This document shows positions 1 to 12,078 of a stretch of DNA of 64,000 nt, one piece after another. Source of the DNA: Theristus sp. LFF4_11. Taxonomy: Eukaryota > Nematoda > Chromadorea > Monhysterida > Xyalidae. Position 1 is the stretch's first letter. Every line of letters begins with the position of its first letter. The notes under the pieces were generated by a model. It was not told the origin of the DNA and searched no databases. It worked only from the letters and a program-made list of their open reading frames with translations. A program made the position numbers and the translations under genes. Location: positions 1-64,000 of the forward strand of contig JASANC010002071.1 of the NCBI GenBank assembly GCA_030248135.1. Direction: 5' to 3'.

Positions 1-20
1 AAAATTGAAAGGGCGAACCC

Positions 21-1081
21 AAAATCCGTGATCAGCGCATTGAATTACCCTGGAAAACACCCTTTTCTTGTTTTTCGTTTCTGAACCGATTTCGCCAACT
101 TCCACGGCCGATTCGCCCGAAATCGTCACGATTCAGTATCTAGAGTTGCTCACGTAAGAAAACTAACCCAAAATCCGTGATCAGCGCATTGAATTACCCT
201 GGGAAACACCCTTTTCTTGTTTTTCGTTTCTGGACCGATTTCGCCAACTTCCACGCCCGATTCGCCCGAAATCGTCACGATTCAGCGTCTAGAGTTGCTC
301 ACGTAAGAAAACTAACCCAAATTTTGTTATAAGCGCATTGAAATACCCTGGAAAACACCCTTTTCTTGTTTTTCGTTTCTGGACCGATTTCGCCAACTTC
401 CACGGCCGATTCGCCCGAAATCGTCACGATTCAGCATCTAGAGTTGCTCACGTAAGAAAATTAACCCAAAATCCGTGATCAGCGCATTGAATTACCCTGG
501 AAAACACGCTTTTCTTGTTTTTCGTTTCTGGACCGATTTCGCCAACTTCCACGCCCGATTCGCCCGAAATCGTCACGATTCAGCGTCTAGAGTTGCTCAC
601 GTAAGAAAACTAACCCAAAATTCGTGATCAGCGCATTGAATTACCCTGGAAAACACCCTTTTCATGTTTTTCGTTTCTGGACCGATTTCGCCAACTTCCA
701 CGGCCGATTCGCCCGAAATCGTCACGATTCAGCATCTAGAGTTGCTCACGTAAGAAAACTAACCCAAAATTCGTGATCAGCGCATTGAATTACCCTGGAA
801 AACACCCTTTTCTTGTTTTTCGTTTCTGGACCGATTTCGCCAACTTCCACGGCCGATTCGCCCGAAATCGTCACGATTCAGCATCTAGAGTTGCTCACGT
901 AAGAAAACTAACCCAAAATTCGTGATCAGCGCATTGAATTACCCTGGAAAACACCCTTTTCTTGTTTTTTCGTTTCTGGACCGATTTCGCCAACTTCCAC
1001 GGCCGATTCGCCCGAAATCGTCACGATTCAGCATCTAGAGTTGCTCACGTAAGAAAACTATCCCAAAATCCGTAATCAGCG
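21..1081. repeat. 149-bp tandem satellite, about 7 copies
   Basis: A unit beginning AAAATCCGTGATCAGCGC repeats at 21, 170, 319, 468, 617, 766, 915 and 1065, so the period is 149 bp (150 once, from one extra T). Copies differ at a few positions only, for example CGGCC against CGCCC. The array probably continues left of the window. No open frame persists across units. Confidence 0.95.
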
Positions 1082-1229
1082 TATTGAATTCCTACGGACT
1101 AAACATTTCTGCTATTTTTCGTAGCTCAGATAAAATTTGTAAGACTGAAAAAATGATACCCAGTCAAAATGCTACGAATTTTCAAAAAATGCACAATTTT
1201 GACCCAAAAAATGCCCGGGCAAAAAATAA

Positions 1230-1665
1230 ACTAAATTTTCAGATTCTACGGATGAATTTACCCGAGGAAAAATTCTTGTTCAACTGTGAAAGTGTCCCAG
1301 CTAAAAATTGAAAGGGCGAACACTTAAAACCAGGTAACAACCCTGCGAACTTTCAAAAAAGCCCAATTTTTACCCCAAAAAGGGGTCGGGGCAAAAAATT
1401 AACTCATTTTTCCAAATCTACGGATGAAATTACCCTAAGAAACATTTTTCTTCAACTGTGAAAGTGTCCCAGCTAAAAATTGAAAGGGCGAACACTTGAA
1501 ACCCGGTGAAAACGCTGCGAACTTTTAAAAATGCCCAAATTTTTACCCATAAAAGTGGTCGGGGCAAAAAATTAACCCATTTTTCCAAATCTACGGATGA
1601 AATTACCCCAGGAAACATTCTTGCTAGACTGTGAACGTGTCGCAGGTAAAAACTGAAAGCGCGAA
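1230..1665. repeat. 172-173 bp tandem satellite, about 2.5 copies
   Basis: The marker CTAAAAATTGAAAGGGCGAA recurs near 1301, 1473 and, diverged, 1646. Units carry a short G-rich segment (GGGGTCGGGGCAAAAAATTAA). Bases 1-20 of the window carry the same GAAAGGGCGAAC motif, so this satellite seems to flank the 149-bp array on both sides. Confidence 0.85.
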
Positions 1666-1680
1666 CACATGTTGATGACA

Positions 1681-3903
1681 TACCGGAAAAAAAAGAGATA
1701 GAAAAATAAGTAACACTGTTTTCAGAATAGGTTTTTCGTGTCTACAGCGTATGAAAAGTAGTCGGAAAAAAAATTTTTCGCGGCTCCAAGCACAACTTTG
1801 GGTGTTCGTTTCGTGTGCACAGAACCAAGTTTGTGGCTTATACTATGCTCGCTGGAGGAAGCGAGCAAATTTGAAAAACGCGCGCGAGAGGATAACGGCT
1901 CATATAATGCGTGATGCGCTGTCCGCTCGCTGACGCTCGCTCGCGCATCCGCATGATAGACATAGCGCAAAAATGCCTGACTCCCGCATACATGAATACC
2001 GTATATTTGGTCTTAACAAGATCCGTACACATGCAAGATGCATCCGTCAATGTCAAGAAGATCATGATTGCATACGTTTCATGTTCTGATTTTCTGCTCA
2101 TTTAGCTTTATGCTTTGTTTGTTGGATGAGCTTTCTTGACGATTATGTACAGTAGCGGTTTATGGCGACGACACAAGACATGATAGACACCATATGGTGC
2201 ATGTACATAGCAGAGTTTTATGACATACTTCACAGTTTGAATTCATACATATACACCATGGGATCAGAGAACACATGTAGCAGAGAGCAAGAGTGGCGTC
2301 CAGAAACAAACGTGCGCGCCACATGTACATAGACATATGTACATGAACATGTACATATACAACACAGATGACGACATAAATTCAGACTAGGAGGTTTTCT
2401 CTGTGTGTGTGTTGGCCGGAGCTCGCATGTATGGCGTATGGGTTTTGCAAGTGCGCCCCAGCTGTCAAAACGAAGCATTGTTGCCGCGCGTCAGCACATC
2501 AGGCAACTATGTGCGCTCATACATATACATATGCTTGTTATCTCTTTCTCTCGCGCGCTATTTGTATGGTGCATGCGTCTATGTATGTATGAATGCTTTG
2601 CTGTTCTCTCCTGTGGTAAATCTTCGCGGTAGGTATGTACATATGTACATGAATAGAAGTTTTTGTTGCCAAAATTCGTGGTTTTTCTTCAGAGGAGGAC
2701 TGTTGAAGTTTTTCGCCTGTGAAGGTTTTCTTGAAAATGACAAAATCTGTTCGGTTGAGCGGCGGGACATGTGTCAGTGAAGGAATGGAAATAGTTTTTG
2801 TTTTAATATATAATGCTTGCACATGTACATTATTAATGTTTGTGTGGAATGCAGTCATGCGCACATGTCTGTGTGCACAGCGGTCCAGGTGGATTTCAAA
2901 GCATGAAAACATGAAGCACATTGTGATTCATGTGTGTTTTAAGCGTGGAAAACGAAGTTAAAAAATAATTTCGAGATTAAAAACAACCATCCGTTACGGT
3001 TAAACACGAACAGTATGTACACAAAGATAAACACAGACATGTAACTTGACCGTGAACATGTAGATATAAGCTAAGTATTATCTTTTCGTGCAAAGGAGAC
3101 GCAGTGATGTTGAATGGATCTGAGGAACAGCCCATAGCTGAAAACTGAACGCCGCTGTTTCTGCCCGAACGTGTCAAGGATAATTTTATTGTGTTGAAAA
3201 TGTGCTGATTAGTTCTGTTTTTTTCTTGCACAAAACTACTGTCAGATAACGTTCAGTTTTGCTGATTTCAAATTGCCGCGCCACCATAAAACATTTTTTC
3301 TATCTGTGCGTTCAAATGCATATTACGACACGTTCAATAAGGAATAATAAGCAAAGGAAGACACAATGTACATTTTTGAGGAGAGAATTTTTAAATGGTA
3401 AACGCAAACTACTTCCTTGGTTACCCAGCATTACAATGTACACACGTGCGATGCAGCTTTCAAATGGTAAACAAACCATTTGTTCAGCATTTCAAAAGTT
3501 TTACCGGTGGAATTTACATGAAAATTTTTATAGATACAAAGTACTAAAGAGACTAGGTTAGTAAGTTGGAAAGCATGAAGCTTTTCCTTTTCTGCTTTGC
3601 GTCGCAAAAATTTTCAGAGGTGCTTCTAATCAGGTCTTGGACAGCCAGCTCATTCCAGCTCCATCTTGAAATTTCATACATGTTCAAGTACTGTACATTG
3701 AAATTTAACACGTGTGTATAAATATACATCTCCGTTTTTCTGAACTAATATAATTCAATTTGAGTGCTACATTTATGTACGTACACACAATACAATACAT
3801 ACACACATACACATTGGCTAGCGTTACAGAATACAGAAAGTGTGTTCAAAAGTAATGAAACGTGCTTTTAAACAATGATGTTGAAGTTGAAGTGTTCTAA
3901 ATA
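1681..3903. other. gene-poor stretch rich in TGTACA/ATGTACAT
   Basis: No frame here has coding character or plausible splice partners. Overlapping open frames on both strands around 2.4-2.9 kb arise from CATGTACAT-type low-complexity sequence, for example 2316-2362 and 2636-2652. Confidence 0.6.
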
Positions 3904-4174
3904 TACGGTATGGCCGATTAAACATGGCAGCTTTTTTCAGGGTTCAAGGAGCGCGCGAATTTTGAATGTAAGAAAAAAGACGCTCAGAAATCAAATTGTG
4001 TGCCAAGTTTGACGCGTTTTTTTTAACTAACGGATCATCCGCGCTATTCTTCTGTTCATTCTTTTTCCGTTGCACACATGATTGGGAATTATGTTTGCAT
4101 TTTGAAAAAGACAACTCCTAGTCTGCGACGGATCCCGCTTTGATGAACTGCCTCCTTTATTCGGCCATACTGTA
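3904..4174 (+). mobile_element. MITE family A, full-length copy 1
   Basis: The element is 271 bp and starts TACGGTATGGCCGATTAAAC and ends TTCGGCCATACTGTA, which gives terminal inverted repeats of about 14 bp. The T-A ends fit TA target insertion as in Tc1/mariner-type elements. Related copies lie at 10641-10907 (inverted), 29920-30187, 49052-49300 and 55438-55553. There is no transposase frame, so it is non-autonomous. Confidence 0.85.
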
Positions 4175-7100
4175 CCTTGTTTGCAAAAAAAGACAAAATA
4201 CAAAGATACAGTATACATGTTATTTGTCATGTTTTCATTTTCTTCAAAACACACACAAGCCGTGCATCTCAAAACTCCAAAATAAAGCTGATATCACCTC
4301 GAAACAAGTCCCATGCGTTATGCATTTCAGAAACTGAAACTGGATGAAAACTGAACAGCACATAGTGTGCGTATGCGCATTTAGTGCACGTAAACTAATA
4401 TGCCTTAAAAACCATATGTCAAACTCATATGACGCGTCAACTGGAACCCCGTGGTCCATCCGATTCGGAACGATAAGAAAAAGAAAAACAATGAAAATTA
4501 CGCTCTGGAAACTCCGCGCGCTGACGTGTACGTATTGGAAGGCAAACAAACTAAATGTTTTCAGTGGCTCAGACTTCAGAGGAAACATTTTCTGAAATAA
4601 GTGTGATAATTGAGATGTTTTTTTTTCATTTTAGCTTAAAATCGCCCTTACTTTCTTTGTAACAACATGAAGTAAAAGAATCTTCTTTGTGATTTTTGTG
4701 CGGAAAAGCACAATAACTACAGACAACTCAACAAAGTTTTAACGAAGTTGAAATTTGAGAATTTTAATCTGTACGTCTCACTCAGCCAGCACAAACTCGT
4801 TTTCTTTCTGCGTGTATTTCGGTCAGTTTGAAGGATCATTCAAAGTTATATACAAACTGAATAACAATACTCACCACACAAAAGTTTATATCTGATAAAT
4901 GTGCTGCTTCATTAGAAATGCAGATGAGGAAACACCGATATTATAAAATATTCAAAAGAAGAGAACACATTGTAACACCACGCCCACATGTAACCACTTT
5001 GGACCTCACCGGGTTTTGAACACGCTGAAAAAATGCTGGTGCGTATACCGTGTGATATCAGAAAAAAGTAAAACAATGTGTTCCACTATGAATGTATGAC
5101 ACGTTTCTGAGAATTTGTCACACCCACAAGCACGATGTCATTAAGGATGCTAAAACTCACATGAGAGGACGTTTTGACAAGCTGAAAGGAGCGACAATTT
5201 GGACCTGTACTCTGTTTTTATGGCGTTTTCTTCTTACTTGTTCTCAGTTTCTACCGCATGCCTTCGCGTCACCACGATTACTATATTCGCGAGTTAATTA
5301 GTGTCAAGAATTTCATGTTGAAATACAGAAGTTTATGACCGTTGTAGTATGAAAGTTACGCTGCGCACACAACACAAATGAACTTTGTATGATTGAAAAG
5401 CAAAATTGGTTTTTGCAAGATTTAACAAAAACGACCATTGCCTGGCTTTCAAAAGTATACGTCTGACAAACTATATGTGGCGGTAGATGCAGCTGCTCGC
5501 ACAAGCGAAGCATTCATGCAAGAAATGAAAAATTGAACAAACTACATACATGTACATGTACAAGTGATGGTGAATTATATTGTGCAATCTGTATGCATTA
5601 TGTGCCAGCCATCGTAAGATCTACTTGAATGGGTGCATATGCTCACACACACACATATACACACACCAGTTGAGTCCGCCTTGAATGACAGAAATAGATG
5701 CATTGTAGGTAATCCCGCTAGCTTAACGTTTCAACTTTCGACAATTGTCTATAAAAATGTGGAACTCTTTATGATTGCGTAGTGTGGCGAGGGAAATTGA
5801 ATATTTCACGTTGACGTCAATTATACAATGTATTAATGAAATTTAGCATATAACACTCACGATAGATGAGAAACTATATACCGGAAACTTTTTATAACCA
5901 ACCAAAAAGTGAGAAATTATGACGGCACGCGGTTAACTACAAGTCAGCGTACAAAGTTGGTTACTGTTGGCGTATGTGGTATGAAATCAATAACTTGCTA
6001 ATAGTCAAAACTTTCAAGTTATAGGTACGTCATTAAAACCTGCCAATACCATATTCGGCGCCCTTAAATTACGAGTCTAAAAAACAGTAGCTCTACAAAC
6101 ATAATTTATTGAAGTTTTAATCATTTTGAAGTTTGGGCTCCACTGACAAAAACACACTGCACAGGAAAGTCACTTGTGGCTGTGGCCGTCGTTTCGGGCA
6201 ACAAAAAATCCATCTTTTCGCCGTGTGTGTATGCTGTCAGGATTTCAAATTTGTGACAGCGTTTCCAGGCTCGGCAATCGTTTCTTTATGTGGACCAAAG
6301 CGTTAAGGAAACGAAAAAAACAACAACAAAGAAAAGTGCTTCACGTTTATGACAAATATAAAGCATCATCACTGTTTAAGCCATATCTTCTTTGCGTCCT
6401 TGATGTGTTAAAAAAGGACAACACATGTTTAGGTGCAGCACCACATTATAACAAGCAGGCCGCAGCTTAAACAGCTCAAATCGTTTTTGACGGCTGCTTC
6501 TTTCATTTTGTGTACTTCATCTTGATTATGGTTCAAATTGCCAGAAAAACCCGCATAACCTCTAACCCGCAGACAATACAAGAGAAAATAAAAGCGTGAC
6601 ATTGCACCTAAAATGCAAATATGAGCGACGCGTTTTTAAAGGTGGTTTTGCAGTGGTAAAAAACGAAACGACGTTCTGCGACTTTTTGACAGATTGGCAT
6701 TCAAACATAGACGGATGAGTTATGCGCTAATACGGAACCGCTTATGTTTCGCTTTTTGGAACGGTTTGAGATTTTTTAATTTGAAGTAATCGATCTGCTG
6801 AACCTAATACATTATGTACATATACTTTCATTTTCTTTGAAAATATTCAAAAAACATTGCACGTCGAGCCAACATTGAACGAAGTCAGGATAGTTTACGT
6901 TTCATAGCAACTTTTTCAAAAAATAAGGTATACAAACATGTACACCGCTTTATAGAAATGTCAACCGAGGTACACAATAAGCTGTGAGCAAGATTTCGGT
7001 CTCGTGAAGATCTAAGATAAACCAGCTGTGATACGAGGGCATATATACCACAACCACTTAAACACGATTTATATTATACCAAAAAACACTATTCGGAGAC

Positions 7101-9195
7101 CCCCGAAAAACTTAAGATATATGACTGACATGGGCATACATTGTATATACAGTATGTATGTACACATGTACAATATCTGCACAGTACACGGTTAAAAGAA
7201 AGGCCACTAAAGTACTTGAGCTGAGTAGCTCGCCTACACTTATATCATTGTCTATTGCATCGTACACGACGTACATATTTTAAAAATGCCTCTACTATAC
7301 AGCGAGTGTGTCTGGCGTTTACAAATTTATATAGTCCTTTTTCCTTTTGACATTTGTTAAACCGTGCGTGGCTCCGAAGCCCATATGCATTGTACATGGA
7401 CATTTCAATGAGGGATATTTATCTTTGTTTGAGAGAACATAAAAGACTTGGAATGCTGTGTTGGGGCAGAAAAACGGACGAAAAACAGGTTCGTGCCACA
7501 TTGAGAAACGTGTATAGATTTTAAGAGAATGAGAGAAAAATTTTAAAAAATATGAGAAGGAACAGCCCAAGTTCGACTACCGCCCGGAATCGCACATATT
7601 ATTGGTGATACTCCACAACACAGCTCAACACACTAGGTACGGCGAAACTTCTTGTTATTTTCCCCACGATGCCAAAATAACGGTACAATTGTACAAAATG
7701 TATGTACATGTATGTTGAAAAACTAATAGGATGGACTTAAACCTCGTGACATCAACTATAAGTATGTCCGTATTCTAAGGTGCATCTGCCTCAGAATGGA
7801 ACACAAACATCCGGTACGACACAAGTGGTTGCAGCATTTACATGCGGCACACACACCCTTCAAACAACCGTTGCTGGCTCCATATTGAAATAAGCTGTTT
7901 GTTGTGGCTGTGGGTCGTTATAAGGATGCTATTTTATGATTATGTAATTTACGTTTTTAAACTATAAGAGCCGGTTTTTTGTGCTGTAGACTGTGGGATC
8001 AAAGCTGTTGTGAACCTCTTTTTTAAGATAAACAAATTATATGCGCACACAATGTGAAAAACGTGTAGCTGACTAGCTGAGATATTTCCTGGAAAATATA
8101 AATATATAATAAACACAATACCATCAAAATGTTTTATCCCGAATTGATCGATTAAAAATCAACGCATGCTATGCAACCGAGATGTTAATGTAATTTGAGC
8201 AGACATTGAGACATGCATGTTAAGATGATTACCGACATTTCAAAGAATACAAAAAATACAAACAGCTCCTACAAGTGAAAGATATGTATTTCGCTTTTTA
8301 AACAAACAAAGTGTTCCACTGAAAACTAGTTCCAGCAATTGGCATGCATGTGAAAAACGCACGCCTCCCACTTCCATGTACGTTGCAAATGTTCACATAA
8401 ATGTACTAGATGTACCGCACGTGACTTAAAATATGCAGAAACCGTTCAGGATATGATACATCATATACCATCACATATGATACGCAGTGTATAAGGCAAT
8501 GTATACCTAAAAGCATTCATGAAGTATTTGCGAAAAATGTATTCACATGACAACACTGTGGTAGAAAATGAAAATGAAAACGTATTTTTTCTTAACTCCC
8601 ACATTTTACAATGTGATTTATGCTGGAAGAATATGAGAACATGTTACAGTGAGAACAAAACAGTGATCCGTGCCGTTTCACAAGGAGTCTTTCAACCACT
8701 ACATCAGCAGTTCCTTTTGCTGTTAAACATCCTAATTTTTGTCGCCATTTGTAAAACCTTCTTGAAATTTGTTCCTGGACTGTAGTGGCTTACATTCGTA
8801 GAAAACTACAATAGAATGACTACCAACTAAATGACACAACACACCAATGCATAACGTCGCAAAATATACTGAAACTTACATGTTTGCGCATCTGAAAAAC
8901 AACACACTGCAAGCACAGTCAAAGAGCAGAACAAATCGCAAGAGCCCGGCCTTGCATAATGCGCATGTTCTTGGAACAATGTCCGGTGGGATTTGTGTTC
9001 CATAACTTTTCCGTCGACCATTTTAACATGTACCATAATTCAACTGCGAAAGACATATACGCTGTCGTTACAACCGCATAGCAATGTGCGGGGGACCCAA
9101 CGAAAACGTACGGCAGATTTTGTAATTTATGAGCATGTCACGCTTTAGTACTTTACAGTACACGATACATGGACATATGTATGTAAAACGGTGCG
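4175..9195. other. no gene recognised
   Basis: AT-rich DNA with scattered TGTACA and ATGTAC motifs, for example 5545-5562 and 7141-7170. Isolated open frames of 60-98 codons lack signal peptides, domains, or exon partners in phase. Confidence 0.55.
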
Positions 9196-9255
9196 AAATT
9201 TTACGGTCGGTACATGGCAAATTTTACGGTCGATACATGGTAAATTTTACGGTCG
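9196..9255. repeat. 23-bp tandem repeat, 2.6 copies
   Basis: AAATTTTACGGTCGGTACAT and its variants repeat three times head to tail at 9196, 9219 and 9242, the last copy being partial. Confidence 0.8.
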
Positions 9256-9841
9256 TAAAACCTGCACGGTATCAACTGTGCTTGGTCTCGACACGATCTG
9301 GCTCACCTGGTACTCGTGGACGGACAATTGTTTGAAAATACAAGAGATGCTGCAAACTCGCTCAAAAAGGCCAAAACACACTCGTATTTTGTAAATGACG
9401 ATGTACAAACAAATGTATGATGACGGATGTTGCACAGATAGTGTTTAAAATTGGTACGATCGTTTAAACGAATACACGGTTCAGCTGTGTACCGTATTAT
9501 GGGCTCAACGGGTTTAGAATTTCTGTTTTTTTATGCAGCCACATGATACATGTTTGTTACATGCAAACTTGCGCGTACAAACAATGTATCTTTTGTTGTT
9601 CCGTGAGTTTTGACACATACTGCACGGCGCTACGTCAACACTGATCCTGTATACATACAATGTACATGCTCGTTTGTTTCGCACTACGTTTCTGCTCCGT
9701 GAGCAAGGAAAAGCGGGTGAAGTCGCTTGGGCATTTCGCGCATGTGTGTTGAACATTTATTGAACGTACGGAAAAGCGTACTGTTGTGGACTTTTGATGG
9801 TTTTTCTTTTGAATGTTGCGCCGCTGAAATTTATGCAAATT

Positions 9842-9971
9842 TACAGTCCATTGTATACAGCTAGCTCATTGGTTGGTTGCACACATGAGCAGTTGATGCA
9901 TGCACCAACGCACGTGTGTGCAACCAACCAATCAGCTAGTTGTACAAGTTATATTGTACAGATGGACTGTA
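9842..9971. mobile_element. palindromic element with TACAGTCCA ends
   Basis: TACAGTCCA at 9842 is mirrored by TGGACTGTA ending at 9971. Inside, ATTGGTTGGTTGCACACA pairs with TGTGTGCAACCAACCAAT. The 130-bp unit can fold into a nearly complete hairpin, and its ends resemble family C below. Confidence 0.75.
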
Positions 9972-10640
9972 CATGTATAAAATGGGTAAGATGATCAGTA
10001 ATTAACGGTCACTTAAGCACCTTTTTAGTCAGGTTTTTAAAGTGATAAAAATGAGAAGTAAAGGCCTATTTAGTGAAGCGGCGTAGAAGCCCGGTTTCAA
10101 ATCCAACTCGAGTCAAAAGTTTCAACTTTTTCTGATGACGCCTGCATCTTGACGTCGCATGAACACTTTTCTCTCTCTGCTCCAGAAATACAGAAGCTCT
10201 GCGGACTTGAAATTTACAAATTCATAAGACTGTTACTGTTTCTCATTTTCCCTGTACTTTTTCGCATCAGAATAACACAAAAAGAAAACTACTACTATTA
10301 GTCTCCCAACGGAACATCTGAAAAAGCGAACCCGACCAAAAAAACAATTTTAGAGTGATCTGGAGACGGTTGAAATTTATTAATGTACGCCATTATGTGC
10401 CGTATTCTGGCTTGTTGGTAGACCGAAGACAAAATGCGGAGTTTTGGTAATCAAGCAGAAGACAAAGTTTTTTTTTAAAGTTCTCAAGGATTTATTCAAG
10501 GTGCATTGAATCATGGTTACCGTATTTTTGAAACATGTTGTTCGATTCAGCATATAATTTATGACGCCAATAATAGTGCATCGATGGAGGTGACATCTGG
10601 TGCCCTGTCGGTTCATCTTCATTTTCAGCTTTTTTGGAAC

Positions 10641-10907
10641 TACAGCATGGCCGAATAAATGAGGCAGTCCGTCAAGGCGGGATTAGTCGCTGACTAGGAG
10701 TTGTCTTTTTCAAAAATGCCAACATAATTTCCAATCATGTGTGCAAGGGAGAAAGAATGAACAGAATAATACGGATAATCCATTAGCTTAAAAAACGCGT
10801 CAAATTTGGCATACAATTTGGTTTCTGAACTTCTTTTTCTTTTATTCAAAATTCGCGCGCTCCTTGCACCCTGAAAAAAGCTGCCATGTTTAATCGGCTA
10901 TACTGTA
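10641..10907 (-). mobile_element. MITE family A, copy 2 (inverted)
   Basis: A minus-strand copy of the 3904-4174 element with ends TACAGCATGGCCGAAT and ATCGGCTATACTGTA. Its right end overlaps the 3' end of a small secreted-type reading frame. Confidence 0.85.
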
Positions 10908-11060
10908 CACTGTAAAGTTAGTCCCATGGGGGAAGGAGAGATTCTTCTTAATTTCGAAGTTGAAGATGAACCAAACGTTGTTTTGTCGTAATTCTTGACG
11001 AACACCAAATGTGTTTGCACCACCAATAATCACAAGTACAAAAATCGTCATTTTCAGCAT
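10890..11060 (-). CDS. small possible secreted peptide, end supplied by a MITE
   Basis: This single-exon frame of 56 codons begins with a signal-peptide-like segment (MLKMTIFVLVIIGGANTFG) followed by a polar tail with one N-x-T site near its end. I recognise no family. The last residues (YSIAD) and the stop codon fall inside the terminal inverted repeat of the family A MITE at 10641-10907, so the present end is secondary if this was a gene. It may equally be chance. Upstream in-frame ATGs exist, but this one gives the cleanest signal sequence. Transcript evidence would decide. Confidence 0.2.
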   Translation of the reverse strand: MLKMTIFVLVIIGGANTFGVRQELRQNNVWFIFNFEIKKNLSFPHGTNFTVYSIAD

Positions 11061-11540
11061 TCTCATAACCCGGAAAACAAGCTGAACAACACGAAAAAGC
11101 TGAAGCAACTAAACAACACTTTGTATTATTTCACCTATCGACCATCAAGAAAGTCGACTAGATATCATTCAAAACAGCACCAAATGGCAACATCGCTACA
11201 ACAAAAAATGTGGAAAACAAAAAGTGCTCATGCAAAAAACGCGCCACGTGCCATATGCGAATAGCCTCTTATTGTGTCATCTTGTGTACTGGTCTTTTTT
11301 TACTTTTTTTAGGACACACAGTGCCGTGGTGTGTGTGCGTGTACGTCTGTTGTGGTGACTAATGAAGTCATTGAGCTGGCGGAAGCGAGCGTTTCTTCCT
11401 TGTTCAAGCATCACAGACAGATTCTTCGGCTACGCTAGTCTACGCGTAAGTCCGCACCTACCGTACATGGTCGGTCTCGGCACGATTGTAACGCTGCAAC
11501 CAGTCGGTGAACGAACCAACAGAAAATCTTCCTCTTCGGC

Positions 11541-11935
11541 TGGACGTGCTGTGACGTGCCCGTGACGTGCTGTGACGTGACTTGACCTGTCGTGACGTGC
11601 TGTGACGTGCCCGTGACGTGCTGTGACGTGACTTGACGTGTCATGACGTGCTGTGACGTGCCCGTGACGTGCTGTGACGTGACTTGACGTGCTGTGACGT
11701 GCCCGTGACGAGCTGTGACGTGCCCGTGACGTACTGTGACGTGTCGTAACGTGCTGTGACGTGCCCGTGACGTGTGACGTGACGTGCTGTGACGTGTCTT
11801 GATGTGTCGTGTGACGTGCTGTGACGTGTCTTGACGTGTCGTGACATGCTGTGACGTGCCACTGACGTGCTGTGACGTGCCGTGACGTGCTGTGACGTGC
11901 CGTGACGTGCGGTGACAGGCCGCGACGTATCGTGC
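11541..11935. repeat. TGACGTGC minisatellite
   Basis: About 395 bp built of TGACGTGC, TGACGTGCCCG and TGACGTGACT units in a loose higher-order pattern. Every unit carries an ACGT core like that of CRE or bZIP sites. Long open frames on the minus strand here are repeat artefacts. Confidence 0.9.
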
Positions 11936-12007
11936 ATCCAAACGTCTATATGGACGGTAGAATTTGCAGGCCTGATTATGTTACACACCTAACGTGTGCG
12001 AATACGG

Positions 12008-12078
12008 TACGTCACGTGCGTCACGTCACGTCACGTCACGTCACGTCACGTCTCGTCACGTCACGTCACGTCACGTCC
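12008..12078. repeat. GTCAC GTCAC array, inverted partner of the TGACGTG array
   Basis: A run of CGTCA units in the opposite orientation to 11541-11935, separated by about 70 bp of unique DNA. The two could form a large imperfect hairpin. Confidence 0.85.

Noticed and set aside
1..1081. CRISPR-like array
   Set aside because: Units are contiguous 149-bp tandem repeats without unique spacers, in eukaryotic DNA.
8519..8785. 88-codon plus-strand frame with a hydrophobic stretch
   Set aside because: Isolated, AT-rich, no family and no splice partner.
11435..11988. Long open frames of 115-168 codons on the minus strand, Thr/Ser/His/Arg-rich
   Set aside because: They arise only from translating the TGACGTG minisatellite.
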